Shown here in pieces: positions 5,993-6,254 of a stretch of DNA of 6,254 nucleotides. A program made the translations under genes and the position numbers. How positions within the stretch are numbered: the stretch's first letter is position 1; every line of letters begins with the position of its first letter. The stretch covers positions 1-6,254 of the forward strand of contig JABIPM010000019.1 in NCBI GenBank assembly GCA_018658955.1, given 5' to 3'. Source of the DNA: Candidatus Woesearchaeota archaeon. GTDB lineage: Archaea > Nanobdellota > Nanobdellia > SCGC-AAA011-G17 > UBA489. Below the pieces are notes generated by a model that saw nothing but the letters and a program-made list of their open reading frames with translations, did not search any database and was not told the DNA's origin.

Positions 5993-6000
5993 TATTTAAA
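5993..6000 (-). promoter_or_regulatory. Probable TATA box of the upstream surface-protein gene
   Basis: TTTAAATA on the minus strand preceded by CC, close to the archaeal BRE/TATA consensus. It predicts transcription start near 5970 and a leader of about 40 nt. The palindromic TTTAAA core (5995-6000) could also serve the divergent radical SAM gene, predicting a plus-strand start near 6023 and a leader of about 23 nt. Confidence 0.5.
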
Positions 6001-6005
6001 GGTTT

Positions 6006-6022
6006 TGGTAACTATTTTACCA
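6006..6022. repeat. Short inverted repeat in the divergent promoter region
   Basis: TGGTAA, a 5-nt spacer, then TTACCA: a perfect 6-bp inverted repeat between the TTTAAA core and the radical SAM start codon. Size and placement fit an operator half-site pair, but no regulator is known and an inverted repeat this short can arise by chance. Confidence 0.3.
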
Positions 6023-6035
6023 TAATTGGAGCTAA
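6017..6035 (+). repeat. 19-bp direct repeat, intergenic copy
   Basis: TTACCATAATTGGAGCTAA occurs here and again, exactly and in the same orientation, at 4184-4202. The other copy lies inside the signal-peptide codons of the surface-protein gene (minus-strand residues LAPIMV). The intergenic copy overlaps one arm of the inverted repeat at 6006-6022 and holds the only GGAG before the radical SAM start. Confidence 0.6.
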
Positions 6036-6045
6036 ATAGTCTAAA

Positions 6046-6254
6046 ATGCGAGAATTCAAGGAAATTAAGGAACTTAAAGAAAGCCCAGTGATTGAGAAGG
6101 GATGGGATAGTAAAAGAAAGAATCTTGCGATTATGTTTCCTAATCTCTATTATGGGGGGATTTATGGACTTGGCCCATTGATAATCTATAATTTAGTTAA
6201 TGGCCTTAAAGATTGGAGTTGTAAAAGAAGATTCTTAGATTACTCTGATTTGAA
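6046..6254 (+). CDS. Radical SAM protein, N-terminal fragment (3' end outside window)
   Basis: An open frame of 69 codons from ATG 6046 to the right edge, without a stop. After a charged N-terminus (MREFKEIKELKES), residues about 26-65 (NLAIMFPNLYYGGIYGLGP, then IIYNLVNGLKDWSCKRRFLDY) match the start of large radical SAM proteins of the COG1032-like type, where a Rossmann-like, B12-binding-type N-terminal domain has the form (I/L)A(L/I)xxPNxYYxGxxxLGxxxxYxLxN followed by a CxRxFLD segment. The CxxxCxxC iron-sulfur motif would lie further downstream and is not in the window, so catalytic status and substrate cannot be judged. It is divergent from the surface-protein gene with about 116 bp between. 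The only purine-rich site, GGAG at 6028-6031, is 14 nt from the ATG, longer than usual. Confidence 0.72.
   Translation, partial: MREFKEIKELKESPVIEKGWDSKRKNLAIMFPNLYYGGIYGLGPLIIYNLVNGLKDWSCKRRFLDYSDL

Overview
The window looks like a chromosomal segment from an AT-rich archaeon, most likely of the DPANN group (Woesearchaeota/Pacearchaeota-like); the lineage is inference. Archaeal signs are TTTAAA-type TATA boxes about 25 bp upstream of likely transcript starts, start codons without Shine-Dalgarno sites that fit leaderless mRNAs, a PGF-pre-PGF domain protein, two surface proteins with a signal peptide and one C-terminal membrane anchor, and tRNA genes without encoded CCA.

Layout from left to right. 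(1) The first 471 codons of a bacterial-type leucyl-tRNA synthetase gene run off the left edge on the minus strand. (2) A short divergent promoter region holds one TTTAAA box for each flanking gene. (3) A plus-strand gene encodes a small secreted, membrane-anchored PGF-pre-PGF protein; the TATA box of the next unit overlaps its stop codon. (4) tRNA-Arg(TCT) and tRNA-Cys(GCA) lie 4 nt apart on the plus strand. (5) A convergent junction has a T-rich tRNA terminator and, facing it, a hairpin plus T-tract terminator. (6) Two tandem minus-strand genes encode paralogous, extremely acidic, S-layer-like surface proteins; the one nearer the tRNAs is longer and has a lysine-rich cytoplasmic tail. (7) A second divergent promoter region leads to the start of a plus-strand radical SAM protein gene that runs off the right edge.

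The window combines translation genes (leuS and two tRNAs) with cell-envelope genes (three exported, membrane-anchored proteins). No defence system, CRISPR array, insertion sequence or integrase is visible. The most interesting points are the paralogous surface-protein pair with its shared GDKDED motif and matching cysteine pair, the strongly bacterial character of LeuRS in an archaeal setting, and several short regulatory-looking repeats in the intergenic regions.
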